From NCBI GenBank assembly GCA_963754645.1, contig CAVWGP010000001.1, positions 248,001-312,000 on the forward strand: DNA of 64,000 bases, given 5' to 3'. Of the stretch, positions 63,977-64,000 are shown one piece after another (position 1 is the first letter of the stretch; each line of letters begins with the position of its first letter). Source of the DNA: CAVWGP01 sp963754645. GTDB lineage: Bacteria; Pseudomonadota; Alphaproteobacteria; Bin65. The notes under the pieces were generated by a model. It did no database searches, had not been told where the DNA came from, and was given only the letters and a program-made list of their open reading frames with translations. Both the position numbers and the translations under genes were made by a program.

Positions 63977-64000
63977 ATGGAACCGCGCCAAGTCAAGACC
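63977..64000 (+). CDS. Start of a further gene (cut by window edge)
   Basis: ATG at 63977 with AAGGAA eight bases upstream begins MEPRQVKT and runs off the end. Too short to identify. It lies 71 bases after the FAD-GcvT gene and is probably in the same operon. Confidence 0.5.

Overview
The window reads as chromosomal DNA of a high-GC alphaproteobacterium, probably of the Hyphomicrobiales (Rhizobiales) or a relative. The base for this is strong GC bias at third codon positions, tightly overlapping ATGA operons, an ANTAR response regulator next to a histidine-kinase fragment, many solute-binding proteins for amino-acid-like compounds, and intergenic repeats of kinds seen in that group. The lineage is inference. 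No rRNA, tRNA, phage block or CRISPR array was seen.

Layout. 1-3564 (minus): a Liv-type branched-chain amino acid ABC transporter (livG-F-H-M) ending in an aldo/keto reductase. 3755-10566 (plus): molybdopterin oxidoreductase, N-carbamoyl-D-amino acid hydrolase, D-2-hydroxyacid dehydrogenase, amidohydrolase and a D-serine-dehydratase-like enzyme. 10545-13882: a small accessory island bounded by a 24-bp direct repeat, with a putative ADP-ribosyltransferase toxin pair, remnants of an IS3-type element and a GmrSD-like DUF262/HNH gene. 14452-25995: amidase, EamA transporter, M81 peptidase, aspartoacylase-like deacylase, a Dpp-type ABC transporter and a SelA-like PLP enzyme. 26171-33591 (minus): a solute-binding protein, IclR regulator, bicupin and HyuA/HyuB hydantoinase subunits. 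33757-36651: a DctPQM TRAP transporter. 36659-39600: a dehydrogenase, two small secreted proteins with terminators, and a two-component pair whose kinase is cut off. 39600-45400: a visibly less GC-rich accessory stretch with an acyl-CoA ligase, a secreted hydrolase and an array of small genes separated by integron attC-like sites. 45100-49260: two full and one rudimentary roadblock/LC7 genes with a shared, structured leader. 49411-53915: TRAP binding protein, two damaged hydrolase/monooxygenase genes and a threonine-synthase-like enzyme. 54100-56404: GreB and a Fic protein. 56405-64000: a phosphonate/iron-type binding protein, a Rieske oxygenase and two large FAD-GcvT demethylases.

How the genes fit together. 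Most of the window is a catabolic toolkit for modified amino acids: D-amino acids, N-carbamoyl or N-acyl derivatives, hydantoins, peptides and N-methylated compounds. Each block pairs an importer or binding protein with hydrolases and dehydrogenases. Local regulators are an IclR protein, a likely self-regulating Fic protein and the ANTAR regulator.

Caveat. At least forty single-base frameshifts can be inferred from protein continuity. They cluster at 21.4-25.4, 34.4-35.1 and 50.7-52.7 kb, while neighbouring genes are clean. Between the breaks the proteins are intact, so most are probably sequence errors. These genes are typed as pseudogene here, but many may be functional in the organism.
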